From JASJHI01 sp965371355 (GTDB taxonomy: Bacteria; Actinomycetota; Acidimicrobiia; Acidimicrobiales; Ilumatobacteraceae), in the NCBI GenBank assembly GCA_965371355.1, contig CBDUYD010000034.1, positions 1-20,624 of the forward strand: a DNA stretch of 20,624 bases, given 5' to 3'. Numbering within the stretch: position 1 is the first letter of the stretch; each line of letters starts with the position of its first letter. This document shows, one piece after another, positions 1-10,300 of the stretch. Both the position numbers and the translations under genes were made by a program. The notes under the pieces are model-generated. The model saw nothing but the letters and a program-made list of their open reading frames with translations, had not been told where the DNA came from and did no database searches.

Positions 1-129
1 CTCTCACGCCAGAAGGTGCCCCGCTCGATCGACTACGAGGACGAACTCCCCCGCCTGCCCACCGGCAAGCTCTACAAGCGCGTCCTGCGCGACCGCTACT
101 GGGCCGACACCCCCTCCAGGATCCTGTAG
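1..129 (+). CDS. Acyl-CoA synthetase (AMP-binding, FadD-like), 3' end only
   Basis: Only the last 42 codons are in the window; the gene enters from the left edge and stops with TAG at 127-129. The tail carries LPTGKLYKRVLRD, which matches the C-terminal A10 motif of acyl-adenylate-forming enzymes, where the lysine of the PTGK-type motif helps catalyse adenylation of the carboxylate substrate. The R-D-R-Y-W ending is typical of actinobacterial fatty-acid or aryl-CoA ligases that make acyl-CoA from acid, ATP and CoA in the cytoplasm. The precise substrate cannot be told from this fragment. The gene converges on the VOC gene, with two hairpins between them. Confidence 0.8.
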   Translation, partial: LSRQKVPRSIDYEDELPRLPTGKLYKRVLRDRYWADTPSRIL

Positions 130-166
130 CCCCTCCTGCCCGAACACCCCCACCCACCCGAAAAAA

Positions 167-203
167 TGTGCGGATTGTCCCGCCCAGCGGGAAGATCCGC
201 ACA
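167..203 (-). terminator. Intrinsic terminator hairpin with T-run on the - strand (hairpin 1)
   Basis: TGTGCGGAT (167-175) pairs perfectly with ATCCGCACA (195-203). Inside, TCCCGC (178-183) pairs with GCGGGA (187-192) around a CCA loop, with a 2x2 internal loop between the stems. On the + strand six A residues (161-166) precede it, so a - strand transcript has a strong stem followed by six U residues, a standard rho-independent terminator. It would end transcription leaving the VOC gene before it runs into the acyl-CoA synthetase gene. Confidence 0.75.
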
Positions 204-219
204 CAGAACCGACCCCACC

Positions 220-272
220 CCGAAACTTGTACGCCGGATCCCGCCCAGCGGGAAGATCCGTACAAGTTTCGG
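220..272. repeat. Second stem-loop sharing the core of hairpin 1 (REP-like tandem palindrome)
   Basis: A perfect 14-bp outer stem joins CCGAAACTTGTACG (220-233) to its complement at 259-272. An inner TCCCGC/GCGGGA stem with CCA loop follows, separated by an internal loop. The core from the CGGAT side through TCCCGCCCAGCGGGAAGATCCG is nearly the same as in the hairpin at 167-203, but the outer arms differ and stay complementary. It starts two bases beyond the VOC stop codon, so it is probably the first stem of that gene's terminator region as well as one unit of a repeat family. Confidence 0.7.
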
Positions 273-274
273 AT

Positions 275-622
275 TCAGGTGAGTGGAGAAGGATGGCGGG
301 GCTCGTAGAGCTGCATGTCGACGCCGCCGGGGAGGATCATGTGGATCGTGATGCCGAACCCCTCGTCGAGCGGCTCGCCGACGAACTCGATGCCCTTCGC
401 CCGGAGTTCGGCGACCGTCGTCTCGAGGTCGTCGCACATCAGGGAGATCTGATGCGCCGGTGCGTCGCCCGGATGGACGCCCATCTCGGCGGGCGGGGTG
501 TCGAAGATCAGCCAACCACCTCCGGCATCGACGTGATCCCACCCGAACGCGTCTCGCAACGTCGCCCGCAGCGCCTCGGGTTCGGATGTGTACAGCAGCG
601 TGTGGATCCCGGTGATCGCCAT
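275..622 (-). CDS. VOC (glyoxalase/bleomycin-resistance fold) family protein
   Basis: The 115-aa product has the size and pattern of a single-chain vicinal-oxygen-chelate protein: two beta-alpha-beta-beta-beta halves, beginning MAITGIHTLLYT and ending VDMQLYEPRH. Likely metal ligands are His7 in strand 1, His57 in the HQISLMCDD strand, and Glu107 in the last strand. Members include lactoylglutathione-lyase-like enzymes, dioxygenases and resistance proteins; the substrate here is unknown. The start is the ATG at 622-620. A TAGCGT (629-634 on the complement) lies six bases upstream of it and could be the -10 box of a leaderless transcript, but no convincing -35 is seen. The 229 bases up to the end of the next operon (623-851) hold no other gene I can support; a stop-terminated stretch reading SDHNGKIKSAYDQLRAAR on the + strand may be chance or a gene relic. 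Confidence 0.85.
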   Translation of the reverse strand: MAITGIHTLLYTSEPEALRATLRDAFGWDHVDAGGGWLIFDTPPAEMGVHPGDAPAHQISLMCDDLETTVAELRAKGIEFVGEPLDEGFGITIHMILPGGVDMQLYEPRHPSPLT

Positions 623-851
623 GTGGTCACGCTATGCGATCGTGACGTCTCGGCATCCCTGCGCTTCATCGAGAGCGCGGCGAGGTCGTGCAAGACCTGC
701 TGTTTCGTGCCACCGCATCGGATCCGGTCTGCGGGAATCGGAGACCACGCCTGAGCGACCACAACGGCAAGATCAAGTCCGCATACGACCAGTTGCGCGC
801 GGCCAGGTGACCGCACCCACCCGCTGAGGTTCGACGACCTCCGCCCGTCGA

Positions 852-2702
852 TCAACCCGCCGGCGGTTCGGTGATGTCGAACGTGAGATCTGATGGTGGG
901 TAGCGGTCCGCGACGCGACGACCGCGACCGATCCACACGATGTAGCGGCCATCGCTCGTGCGGGCTGCCTCGTAGCGCCTCGTGAGCCGTACGCCCTCGC
1001 GCGGGACGGATTCCTCGGCGATCCTCGGACGCTGACCGTCGACGCCGTCGACGGATCCGCGCATGAACTCGCCGAGGGGGCCTGGGGCGAGCTCAGCATC
1101 GCCGGTCGCCGACGCCCGCACCATCCTGCGCAGTTCGAGCGCGAGCGTCGGCCGACGTGTCCCGCGGCCCTTCTCGATCACGACCGGTACGAGCGGGTGC
1201 CAGTTGTCGGCAACGGCGCCCATCAGCCGGTAGACGAGTTGGGCGTCCTCCAGGTCCACCGGCGCCGCACCCAGACCTTGCGCGGGGACGACCGACCGCC
1301 GCACGACCGGCTCTCCCGTCGGTCCCTGGACGATGTGCTCGATCGCCCACACGAGATTCGCCACCTCGTCCCGGATCAGCTCGACCTCCTCCAGCGGCGG
1401 GCCGATCATCACGCCGCGACCGGTCTGGGCATGCAGGAACACATCGCTGAACTGCCCGTCCGGCGCATGACTCGTGAGTTCGAACGCGGTCCAGGCGGAG
1501 CTGTCCTCCTCGATCGCGGCCGGGATGGGGACCGACTCGCCGAACGTGGTCGTGACCTCCGCGGCGTCGACACGTACCAGGGCGCCGACCGGGAGTTCGA
1601 GCGGCACCTGGTACCAATCCGTGCCTCCCTGCACGCCGAAATCGATCAATGCCAGCGCGGCCAGATCGCCCGGCGCCACGTCGACACCGCCGAAGAAGAC
1701 CTCGGTGTCCTCGACCTCCCAATAGCGGTCGGCCGGCATACCGGGGTAGCGCGCCGGCTGCGGGATGCCACGATGCGTCGTCGTGGTCGAGCCGGGCCGG
1801 TCCGGGTCGGCGTCGAGCACGGCGTCCGGGTCGTGGTCGAACGAGTACCAGTCGATGGTGCCCGAGTCGTATTCGTCGGCTCGTATCGTCACTTCGCCAC
1901 CGCTCATCCTCGCCGACGCGGCCAACGAGTACGTCAAACGGCTGGGGTCCCACGCGAAGCCCGTCGTGGGCTGATGGAGATAGTCGGCGAGCCAGTCGCG
2001 CCAGTCGGTCGCCGCGTCGCGGACACGGACGCGCAACGCGGAAGAGATCGTGACGCGGCCCAGTGTGACCATCGCTCTGCCGCCAACGGTGCCGGCGTCG
2101 ATCAGGTCGGCCGCGACCGCTGCTCCGTCGGGCACCCGACCCGCGAGGAGAGAGCGCCGCGCCGCCCCTTGAGGATCGACCGCTCGAAGCGCGTCGTCCG
2201 CGGCGTCGAAGGCCCAGTTCTCGAGCACGTCGTCGACCAGCGACGCCGTATCGGCCTCGCGAAGCATCCGCAACAACTGCTGGCCGGCCTCGGCGCGGAT
2301 CCGCTCCGGCAAATGCGCCACCGGTTCGGCCTCGATCTCGGCCTCGAGAAGTGTCCCGGGATCCAACGGCCGGACGCCGCCGCCAGCGTCGCCTGGCCGA
2401 CCGGCGCGGATGCGATCCACCGGTGCGTGCTCGACCGTCACCTCCACATCGATCGCCGACCCGCCGTCCTCCGCGGCCAACTCACCGAACTGCCGTTGCC
2501 GGCACATCAGCCAGAGCGGGTCGGCAACGGGCGCCGCAAGGCCGATGTCAAGCGCTCCGGTGGTCAGACTGAGCGGCTCCAATCGGCTCCAGGACACGTG
2601 CGCCGGCTCGGCGGTGAGCTCGGCGTCGAGGACCTCGAGATCGATCGCGTCCTCGGCGTCGAACCCGATCCCCTCGAAGGGTCTGTCCCCGCTGATCGCC
2701 AT
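852..2702 (-). CDS. Conserved uncharacterised protein, last gene of the five-gene operon (616 aa)
   Basis: This gene starts at ATG 2702-2700, one base after the TGA of the preceding gene, with a GGGGAGG ribosome-binding site about six bases upstream, inside the end of that gene. Recognisable family-type signatures are DPLWLMCRQRQFGEL at residues 61-75, RYWEVED at 326-332 followed by a DWYQVPLELPVG strand region (about 362-372), and IRDEVANLVWAIE at 443-455. The chain ends with a DGRYIVWIGRGRR segment and FDITEPPAG. I know similar sequences only as conserved hypothetical proteins that travel with partners like those upstream; I know of no assigned function. No signal peptide or membrane helix is visible. 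An open frame continues upstream of the ATG for 142 codons, but it lies inside the preceding gene and is not the real start. Confidence 0.85.
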   Translation of the reverse strand: MAISGDRPFEGIGFDAEDAIDLEVLDAELTAEPAHVSWSRLEPLSLTTGALDIGLAAPVADPLWLMCRQRQFGELAAEDGGSAIDVEVTVEHAPVDRIRAGRPGDAGGGVRPLDPGTLLEAEIEAEPVAHLPERIRAEAGQQLLRMLREADTASLVDDVLENWAFDAADDALRAVDPQGAARRSLLAGRVPDGAAVAADLIDAGTVGGRAMVTLGRVTISSALRVRVRDAATDWRDWLADYLHQPTTGFAWDPSRLTYSLAASARMSGGEVTIRADEYDSGTIDWYSFDHDPDAVLDADPDRPGSTTTTHRGIPQPARYPGMPADRYWEVEDTEVFFGGVDVAPGDLAALALIDFGVQGGTDWYQVPLELPVGALVRVDAAEVTTTFGESVPIPAAIEEDSSAWTAFELTSHAPDGQFSDVFLHAQTGRGVMIGPPLEEVELIRDEVANLVWAIEHIVQGPTGEPVVRRSVVPAQGLGAAPVDLEDAQLVYRLMGAVADNWHPLVPVVIEKGRGTRRPTLALELRRMVRASATGDAELAPGPLGEFMRGSVDGVDGQRPRIAEESVPREGVRLTRRYEAARTSDGRYIVWIGRGRRVADRYPPSDLTFDITEPPAG

Positions 2703-2703
2703 C

Positions 2704-5700
2704 TCAGTCCCTCCCCAGGACATCGCCCGCGACCGTCGCCCCCGCCGCTGCAGCGAACGTCTCGGACATGTTCTTGATCGGCAGTGACGCCCCGTCCCGA
2801 GATGGCACGTCGGGCAGGAAGAGACTCGGCAACAGCCCGGCGAGCGCGCCGAGTTCGCGCGGGCCGACCGCGCGCAGGTGGGTGAGCTCGATCGCCTCGG
2901 CGACGGTGTCGACGAGGAGGTCGAACTCCCACCCGTCGGGCTCCTCGCCCGGGTGAACGGCCAGCAGGATCGACTGGGGCGCACGCGCGCCCGGTGCGTC
3001 GTAGTGGAACGACAGCCCGGTGACGGCCTCGGGAGCCGGTATCGACTCGGTCCACGAATCGACGACCACGCCCGCCATGCGTCGGCCCAGCGTGGCACCG
3101 TCGAAGTGCCCCGCGATACAAGTGGCACCGTTCGGCGGTGGCCCGTCCGGGCCGTGCGGCAGCGCGTACCAGCGCGGCGAGAGCTGGAGCGGCCACTGCG
3201 TCACGGCGATCTCGGCGGTGATGTCTCCGCGCTCGGCCTCGGCATGCATCAGGAGGGAGGCGAACGGGTCGAGCGCCGTGCGAACCAGCGCCATCTTGTG
3301 GATCCACGCCAGCGGCGCCGTGTCATCACCGTCGAGCAGTTCGTCCCGACGGGCGATGCCGCCGCCGAGGTGAGCACTGTCGAGCAACCGGAACACCGGC
3401 AAGACGGGCTGAGCCGAGCCGAGCAGTGCGCGCATCGTGGCGACGAGCAACTTCACGCTGTCGTCATCGGCCCGGTCCCCGTCGGCCCGCTCCCCGTCGG
3501 CATTGTCATTGCCGGCTTCGTCGACCCGTGCGAGCAGCGCATCGGTCCGATCCAGGCGCTCCGCCATCGCCTGCTCGGTCGGCTCCAGCTGCGCGGTGAG
3601 AAGGGCCCGGGCGTCGGGATCGGACCGGCGAGCGTCCGGCGACGCCAGCGTCGGTTCGAACATCGCGGCGCGCTGCAGGCGCGAGGCGAACGTCGATACC
3701 GCCGGGTTCGCGCCGGTCCCGATCCGTTCGATCAGGTCGACGATGCGGTCGTGCGCCCGGGCGAGTTCGATGTGGACGGCGTCGACCCGCCTCCGCAACT
3801 CATCGACATCGTACGTCGCCAGACCGGTGACGTCGTCGGGTAGGAGGTCCTCGGGCCTCAGCGGCTGGGCGCGCATCACCTCCACCGCCCACCCGCACAA
3901 CACCTGCAAGCGTTCGAGCTCGGGACCGACGATCACGATCTCGGCGGCGTCACCGTCCTCACCGGCCTCGACTACCTCGTCACCGAAATGGCCTACGAGC
4001 AGCTGTTCGAACTCACTCGACTCGCTGTCGCCGGCTCGCCGCGTCGCCAACGCCAGCGACAGCGGCCCAAGTCCGAGGTCGGCGAGTTCGACCGAGAGCG
4101 CGAGCGGTTGCGCGTTCGGGCGTCGGAGCTCGGCGTCGATCACGATCTCGTCGGCACGGCCGAGTACCCGGCCGAGCCACGCGTCGAGTCGCGGCTCCGC
4201 ACGATGGCGTAGATCGCGCGGCCAGCCCGTCACGGCTGTTTCGTTCGTCGCAACGATCACCCGGTGGGTGATTGCCGTGCCGCTCGGCGGCGTCCGCACG
4301 AACTCGGGCCGGGTCGGGCGTTCCGGCCGGTCGTGGCTGCGCATGGCGGCACCTGCGCGGTCGATGTTTCCTGCGGAGATCTGGAAGATCGACTCGGCCA
4401 CGAGCACGTCGCTCAACGCGTCGAAGACCGAGTCGACGTCGTTCAGCGCCGCCCGCAGACGTGGACGGTCCGCCTGGGTCGCCTCCACACCAGCGAGTAC
4501 GGCGGCCGGATCGGTCCTCCACCGCTCGAGCAACGCCAGCCCGTCGACCACATCGCCGGCGCTCCCGCGTCCGGGCTCGGTGGCAGCGGCATCTGAGGCG
4601 TTGACCGACGCGAGTCCACGCAACGGCAGGATGTAGCGGCCGAGCGTGCCGGTGTCCCGGAGGGCGCGCTCGATCCGGTAGCCGAGCAGCGACGCGAGCG
4701 ATTGATCACTGGAGAGACCGTCGAGTATCCGCTCCGCCTCGCGGACCCGGCGAGACGTAATCGCCAGGTCGAACGTCTCGTCGCCGCTCGCGTGCCGTCC
4801 CGCGCGCAGGATGGCGGTAGCGGTCGCATGGGCGACTGAAGGCGTGTGGATGTAGCCGAGGCTCTCGACCGGCCCGACAGCGTCGGGCCGCAGGTCCTCG
4901 ACCCAGCCGAAGCAGCCGATGTGGGCGCCGGCCGGAGCGACGGCGCGATGATCGGCGAGTCGCTTCGAAGCAAGCGATGTCGCCCACGCGTCGACCCGGG
5001 TGGCGAAGCAGTCGAGCACGCCACGGAACGCCCATTCGAGCTCGTCGAGCGGCGACTCGGACAACACGTCGAGCGCCGCGGTGAACCGGGCCAGTTGGCG
5101 ATGTGGATCCCCCGCCGTGGCGATGACCGTGTTCAGCCGCCCATCGTCGATGATGGTCGCCAACCGCCGCGCCACCGACTGCTCGAGGGTGGCTGTGCCG
5201 GTGATGTCGGCGATCACCCGGTTCGAGAGGTCCCGCCCGGAGGAGAAATCGGCCAACACCTGGTTCCGCTGGCCGTCGGCGGCTCGTTCCTCCACCCGGA
5301 GCAGGGTCGGTGTCCGCACGCCCCGTTTGGCCAGTGCGTTCAGCGCCTGGTCGTGTTCGCCCCCGGCATTGTGTTCCACTAGGTGGCTGGTGATGGTGTC
5401 GGTTGCAGCCCGCTCGATCTCTTGGACCGCGGCGTAGGCGAGCAGCGCTTCGAGGACGGTGACCGAGCTCTGCCGCAGCCGGAGCTGCCGATGGGCGTCG
5501 TCGGCCCGCACCGCGGTGGCGATCTCGGCGAGGTAGGCGCTCCCGGCGTCGCCCTTGCGTACGAACGGCAGCCGTAGTGGACGGCTGCGGGGATCGATGG
5601 CGAGCTCGTCGAGTCGCGGCGTCGTCGGCACGCCGAGCTGCTCGAGCACGACGTTGCGCACCCGCTTCTGCAGCGTGATTCGTGCGGTCCAGTCCTGCAT

Positions 5701-7359
5701 CGTGATGAACCGGATCACCGGGTCGTGCAAGGTGCGCGCCCGGAGCGACCAGGCGACCGGCGTGCGTTGGAGGAGCTCGACCAGCACGTCGGCCAGGTCG
5801 TCGCGGTCGGCCGCCGTGTCGAGCCGCGGGACGGATCTGACTCCCGGCGAGATCACCCGCCTCACGACTCCGAGTGCTCGCTGCAGCCCGGACAACACGA
5901 CATCGCCGTTGAGTTCGAGGCGGTTCGGGGCGACGACCGGAAGCACCCCGTACGGTTGACGGTCGATTCGCAGCAACGGCAGTGGACCACCCGGGTGGAG
6001 GTGCTCGGCGGCATGCGTCCGCAATGCCTCGATGTGACCGTCGGCGACCACCGGATCGAGGAGTTCGCCGAGGAAGTAGCCGGCGGTCGCCTCCCAGACG
6101 GCGTCGACGAGGGCGCTCGCCCATCGATTCTCCTGCGCAGATGCTCCGGGGGCCCTCTGTAGGGCCGTCGCGGAGAGACCGGTCGCGGCGAGAAGGCGGG
6201 CGGCGCCGGAGTGCTCGTCGGGTGAGGAGTCGGTGGCGTCATCGGGCACGATCGCCGGCTCGCCCGGCCGCTCCGCGACCTCGCCGGCGGCAGTACCGGT
6301 GTCGTTGGTGGGAGTGCCGAGACCCATGTAGGAGAGGTGGCCCTCCGCGTAGTGCGCGCCAAACAATTCGTCGAGTTCGGCCGCTGCTTCGTCGGGCGAT
6401 CGGGTCCAGTCCGCGCCCACGATCATGAGGCGGTCGACGCCGTCGGCGAGTCCCTGTCCCGAGGGCAGGTCTGCGTCGGTCACCTCCACCAGCATCCCCA
6501 TCGACTCGGCGAGGTCGGGGTCGCGCATCCACTCCAGCCCGTCCTCACCGTCATCGTCGGCGGACGCACCGACGTCCATGTCGGGGGCGACCGGCAGGTC
6601 GTCGGGCACCCGCGCGCTCCAGACCCGGAACGATTCGGTCAGCTCGCCACCTGGGCCGGATCGCCGAAGGCCGATCGCTGCCCACCGCTCGGGGAGTGCG
6701 ACCGCGACCGGCGCGCGGCCCGGTCCGGGCGGGCGCGGGTCGAGTTCGGGAAACGTCGGTCCCGACACGTGCCCGACGGGCTCCGACGGTCGCATCACGT
6801 CGACGAGATAGCGAGCGCGCGCGGGACGCCGCCGCTCGATCACCCGCTTCCACGCCGAATCGGCGTGCGCCTCGCTACCGGGCTGCTCCCAGCGCCTCTC
6901 CCAGTACCACCGGCCGAGCTCGATCTCGGCCTCCGTCAGTCCGCGCACGTGGCTGTCGATGTGAATGTCGTCGGGGAAGATCCGGATCCGCAGCGACGAC
7001 GCATCGGAGGCGAAGCGGGTCTCGATGCGGACCGGGAGCATGACGAACGGCACACGGCCATCCATCGCGGTGACCGCGTGCTCGACGAACGGTCCGGTGA
7101 GCAGAGCGCTCGCCCGCGCATCGATGGCTGCTGCGCGTTCGGTCAACTCGTTGCCGAGCGCGACCCGCCGCTCATCGAGGGCCGCGAGGCGAGCCTGTGC
7201 CCTCGCGAGCCGGTCTCCGGAAGCACCGACGGCGACGAGCTGTTCCAGATCACGGGCGGCGCGGGACCAGGCTGTCCGCAGTACGGCGTACGCCTCGCGA
7301 CCACCGGCCATCTCGGCTCGTGCGACCCGGAGGGTGGAGAGGTCGAGGGCGTCAGGCAT
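2704..7359 (-). CDS. Very large conserved uncharacterised protein, fourth operon gene (1551 aa)
   Basis: The start is ATG 7359-7357, overlapping the end of the previous gene by 8 bases (ATGCCTGA). Residues 30-85 form a charged, probably helical segment. Then come conserved-looking blocks: FVMLPVRIETRF (105-116), RIRIFPDDIHIDSH (124-137), and a proline-framed PLPLLRIDRQPYGVLPV (459-475). The C-terminal region has WTESIPAPEAVTGLSFHYD, RAPQSILLAV and a DLLVDTVAEAIELTHLRAV helix-rich block. I recall this set of motifs from large conserved hypothetical proteins in several bacterial phyla; no activity is known to me. Acidic low-complexity linkers occur near residues 258-275 and 360-385 and in a GERADGDRADDD micro-repeat encoded around 3464-3506. 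There is no signal peptide or transmembrane helix. The stop is TGA at 2706-2704, immediately before the last operon gene. Confidence 0.85.
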   Translation of the reverse strand: MPDALDLSTLRVARAEMAGGREAYAVLRTAWSRAARDLEQLVAVGASGDRLARAQARLAALDERRVALGNELTERAAAIDARASALLTGPFVEHAVTAMDGRVPFVMLPVRIETRFASDASSLRIRIFPDDIHIDSHVRGLTEAEIELGRWYWERRWEQPGSEAHADSAWKRVIERRRPARARYLVDVMRPSEPVGHVSGPTFPELDPRPPGPGRAPVAVALPERWAAIGLRRSGPGGELTESFRVWSARVPDDLPVAPDMDVGASADDDGEDGLEWMRDPDLAESMGMLVEVTDADLPSGQGLADGVDRLMIVGADWTRSPDEAAAELDELFGAHYAEGHLSYMGLGTPTNDTGTAAGEVAERPGEPAIVPDDATDSSPDEHSGAARLLAATGLSATALQRAPGASAQENRWASALVDAVWEATAGYFLGELLDPVVADGHIEALRTHAAEHLHPGGPLPLLRIDRQPYGVLPVVAPNRLELNGDVVLSGLQRALGVVRRVISPGVRSVPRLDTAADRDDLADVLVELLQRTPVAWSLRARTLHDPVIRFITMQDWTARITLQKRVRNVVLEQLGVPTTPRLDELAIDPRSRPLRLPFVRKGDAGSAYLAEIATAVRADDAHRQLRLRQSSVTVLEALLAYAAVQEIERAATDTITSHLVEHNAGGEHDQALNALAKRGVRTPTLLRVEERAADGQRNQVLADFSSGRDLSNRVIADITGTATLEQSVARRLATIIDDGRLNTVIATAGDPHRQLARFTAALDVLSESPLDELEWAFRGVLDCFATRVDAWATSLASKRLADHRAVAPAGAHIGCFGWVEDLRPDAVGPVESLGYIHTPSVAHATATAILRAGRHASGDETFDLAITSRRVREAERILDGLSSDQSLASLLGYRIERALRDTGTLGRYILPLRGLASVNASDAAATEPGRGSAGDVVDGLALLERWRTDPAAVLAGVEATQADRPRLRAALNDVDSVFDALSDVLVAESIFQISAGNIDRAGAAMRSHDRPERPTRPEFVRTPPSGTAITHRVIVATNETAVTGWPRDLRHRAEPRLDAWLGRVLGRADEIVIDAELRRPNAQPLALSVELADLGLGPLSLALATRRAGDSESSEFEQLLVGHFGDEVVEAGEDGDAAEIVIVGPELERLQVLCGWAVEVMRAQPLRPEDLLPDDVTGLATYDVDELRRRVDAVHIELARAHDRIVDLIERIGTGANPAVSTFASRLQRAAMFEPTLASPDARRSDPDARALLTAQLEPTEQAMAERLDRTDALLARVDEAGNDNADGERADGDRADDDSVKLLVATMRALLGSAQPVLPVFRLLDSAHLGGGIARRDELLDGDDTAPLAWIHKMALVRTALDPFASLLMHAEAERGDITAEIAVTQWPLQLSPRWYALPHGPDGPPPNGATCIAGHFDGATLGRRMAGVVVDSWTESIPAPEAVTGLSFHYDAPGARAPQSILLAVHPGEEPDGWEFDLLVDTVAEAIELTHLRAVGPRELGALAGLLPSLFLPDVPSRDGASLPIKNMSETFAAAAGATVAGDVLGRD

Positions 7360-10300
7360 CGGGACCCAATCCACGCACGAGGTCGATCGCCCGGAATTCG
7401 ATGGCGAACGGCCGTTGGTACAGCGCCTCGGCGACGACATCGGAGTTGCCGATGTCCTCGATGCCGACCGCGTTCAGGTCCGAGACCCGCAACGCGGAAC
7501 CAGGCTCGACCTCGACATCGGGCCAGGCGACGTCGAGCCAGTCCGTCGGAGGCTCTGCCGGGTCTCGTGTGCCGGTCGTGACGTCGAGACCGAAGCGGGG
7601 TTCGCCGGGCGGCTCGATGAACGCGAAGATCCACGATTCGGGATCGGACTCGAGTTGAGTGAGTTCGAGGTCGAAGCCGAAGAAGGCGACATCGGGCTCG
7701 AAGCCACCGGCGAACACCGGTGCCGCGCGACGTCGCACGGTCCCGTCCGCCCGCTCACGCTTTGCCACCACCAGCGTGTTCGGATAGCGCTGGAACAGAT
7801 CGCCGCGGGCGAGGAGCACGAGTTTCGGCGGGCCGGCGGTGGTCTGCTCGACGAGCGCAACGTCCTGCCACTCGTGATGATCCGCGATGTCGAGCGTGCC
7901 GTCGGTCCGTCCCCAGAACGACGCGAACGGTGTGCCGTGCGGTCTCGTCGGATGGCCGCGCCAGATCAACTCGCGGTTCATCTCGTGGTTCATGCCTCCC
8001 AGGAACGCGGCGACGAAACGCGGGTTCGTCTCGAGGAGCGTCACCGAGTCGATCGGGACCGAGCCGACGCCCGGGCAGAGCCGGTCGGGGTCGTAGTCGG
8101 AGAGGAACCGGTTGGCGGCCACCGAGATCTTCGGGGATGCCCAGACCCGATCGAGCCCGCCGGCGATCGACCAGCGGCCCGCAGGTGCGGCGACCAGCTC
8201 CGATGGTCGGAACGGGCCGAGCTCGACCGTCGCGTCGAGCCGGCGCACGCGGCGCGACACCGGCTCGTTCCGGTCGCGAACCACCCGCGCCGCGGCCGTC
8301 ACGTCGAACGGGACGAGCTTCTTGGGTGATGCGACGTCGGCGAAACCGGTCGTTGCGACCGTCCGCCGGAATGCCGTCTCGAGGCCGGCGATCACCACGG
8401 TGTCCTTGACGAGACCGGGTACGACGAAATCCGTCGAGGCCGCGTCGACCGGCGTCGATGTCATCCCTCCACCAGCGGAGGTCCGGCCGACGGTCGTGAC
8501 GACTCGTCCCAGCGTGCCCGCACGCACGATGCGACCGGCCGACATCGCGCTCGGTCGGGCGGTCGCCCGCATGCTCGGAGCTCGCGAGAACGACGCAGGT
8601 CTGGCACCGACCACGGGGCCGGGTGCACCCGAGATCGACCCGGGCACCAACGGTCTGGCCCTGACGAAGGGCGTCCGGGGCCGCGGCGCGGAAGGCGGCG
8701 TCGCGGTGAGCGTTGGGCGTGTGCCGACCCGGAGGGCGGCGACGCTGACGATCGGGCCGGTGCCGCCGAGCACGAATCCAGCGGCGTTCGTCGTCTCGCT
8801 CGCCTCGCTGCCGATCAGCTCGAAGACCAGCGCGTCGGTTATCCCGAGCGGGCGCGTCGGCTGGCTCTGGAATTCGCGCACGGCGTCGACATGGGCGCCG
8901 ACCATCACACCGGTCGACCGCAGGTCGGGACGCATCTTGACGACGTTCGTCTCGCTGACCGGCTCTGCATCCACCCCTGCGTCGAGAGCTGCGACGACCG
9001 CGGCACCGTCCTCCTTGCTCACCGACACCCCCAACCCGATCGGGGTCAGATCGACATCGTCCCCGTCATCGGCGATGGGTGGCGCAGGTTCGGCCACACC
9101 CTCGATCGCCAACGCCCGGAAGCGTGTCGGGTCAATGCGCTCGCTTCCTGCAGCCAGGCGGCTGAACAGCGGCGACTTCACCGACACACCGACCCTGCGG
9201 GCGGCCTTGGCGAAGTGACGGTTGTTCGCCGAGGCGAGCCGACGCATCGACACATCGAGCGTTGCGTCGGGGAGGCTCGTCGTGCGGATGACCCCTGGGA
9301 GCGTCGTGTCGCCGAGTGGCGCGCGGTGGGCCATCGGCGCGGCGAAGCGGATCAGATCCGCGTCCGACCTCGGCTCGACGTGCCGGGCGAAGAAGCGCCG
9401 TCCGAGCTGGGCGACGAGCGCCTCGTAGGAGAGGCGGCGGTTGGCTTCGCGCACCGCGCCGACCTGCTCCCACGCGGCGTGCACGAACTCCTCCTGGTTG
9501 CGCCGCACCACCTCGGCGCCGAGGCCCGCGGCCGCCCGCGCCAGCGGGTCGAGGTTGAGTTCGCGGAACCACTCGGGGCCATCGTCCTCGATGCTGGCCT
9601 GTCCGGCGTGGCGTCCGAGATAGAGCGGTGGCCCGACAGCCGCGCGCCCTTCGCTCTCGTCGACCTTCTCGGCATCGGTCTCGATCACCTCCTCGATGAT
9701 CTCCGTCACCGCGGCGCCCACATCGTCGAGCCCTCCGATGTCGAGCCCCGGCGACTGGAGCGCGCCGTCCATCGACAGGAACCTGCCGGGTGAGGCCCGG
9801 TCGAGGTTGACGCCGGGCCACAGCGAGGCGACATGCATTTTCGTACGCCCGACGTCACCGATCCCGGCGCGTGGTCGGAGCCTGGTCGCCAGTGATTCGA
9901 AGTCGCCGCGGGCGCCGGTCGCGAACCGCCACGAGTCGTAAACGGGAATCGCGACACGATCCTCGCCGTCCCAGGCGGGCTCGAGCACGTCGGCCGATGG
10001 TTCTCGCCCGAGACCCCTGTCGACACCGGCCTTGAACGCCGGAACGAGACATCCGATGTACGAACGGTTCGCGTCGAGGCGTCGGGGACAGATCACGCGC
10101 GACGAGTTCATCTCCCCCGCGCCGTCCAAGTCGTTCACCGCCGAGGCCGTCGCACTGGTGTCGCGCACGACCTGGGTGTGAGACCAGGCCCAGCTGTCGT
10201 CGAGCGGCTGCAACTCGGCGGCCGCTCCCGACGCGATCTCGAGGACGTGCAGCGGGGCGCCGACTCGCGGACCGATCGACACGCCGTCGCGAGCTTCCAC

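Noticed and set aside
2703..3128. 142-codon N-terminal extension of the last operon gene
   Set aside because: The extension lies wholly within the fourth operon gene in another frame. The ATG at 2702 has a good ribosome-binding site and immediately follows the previous stop.
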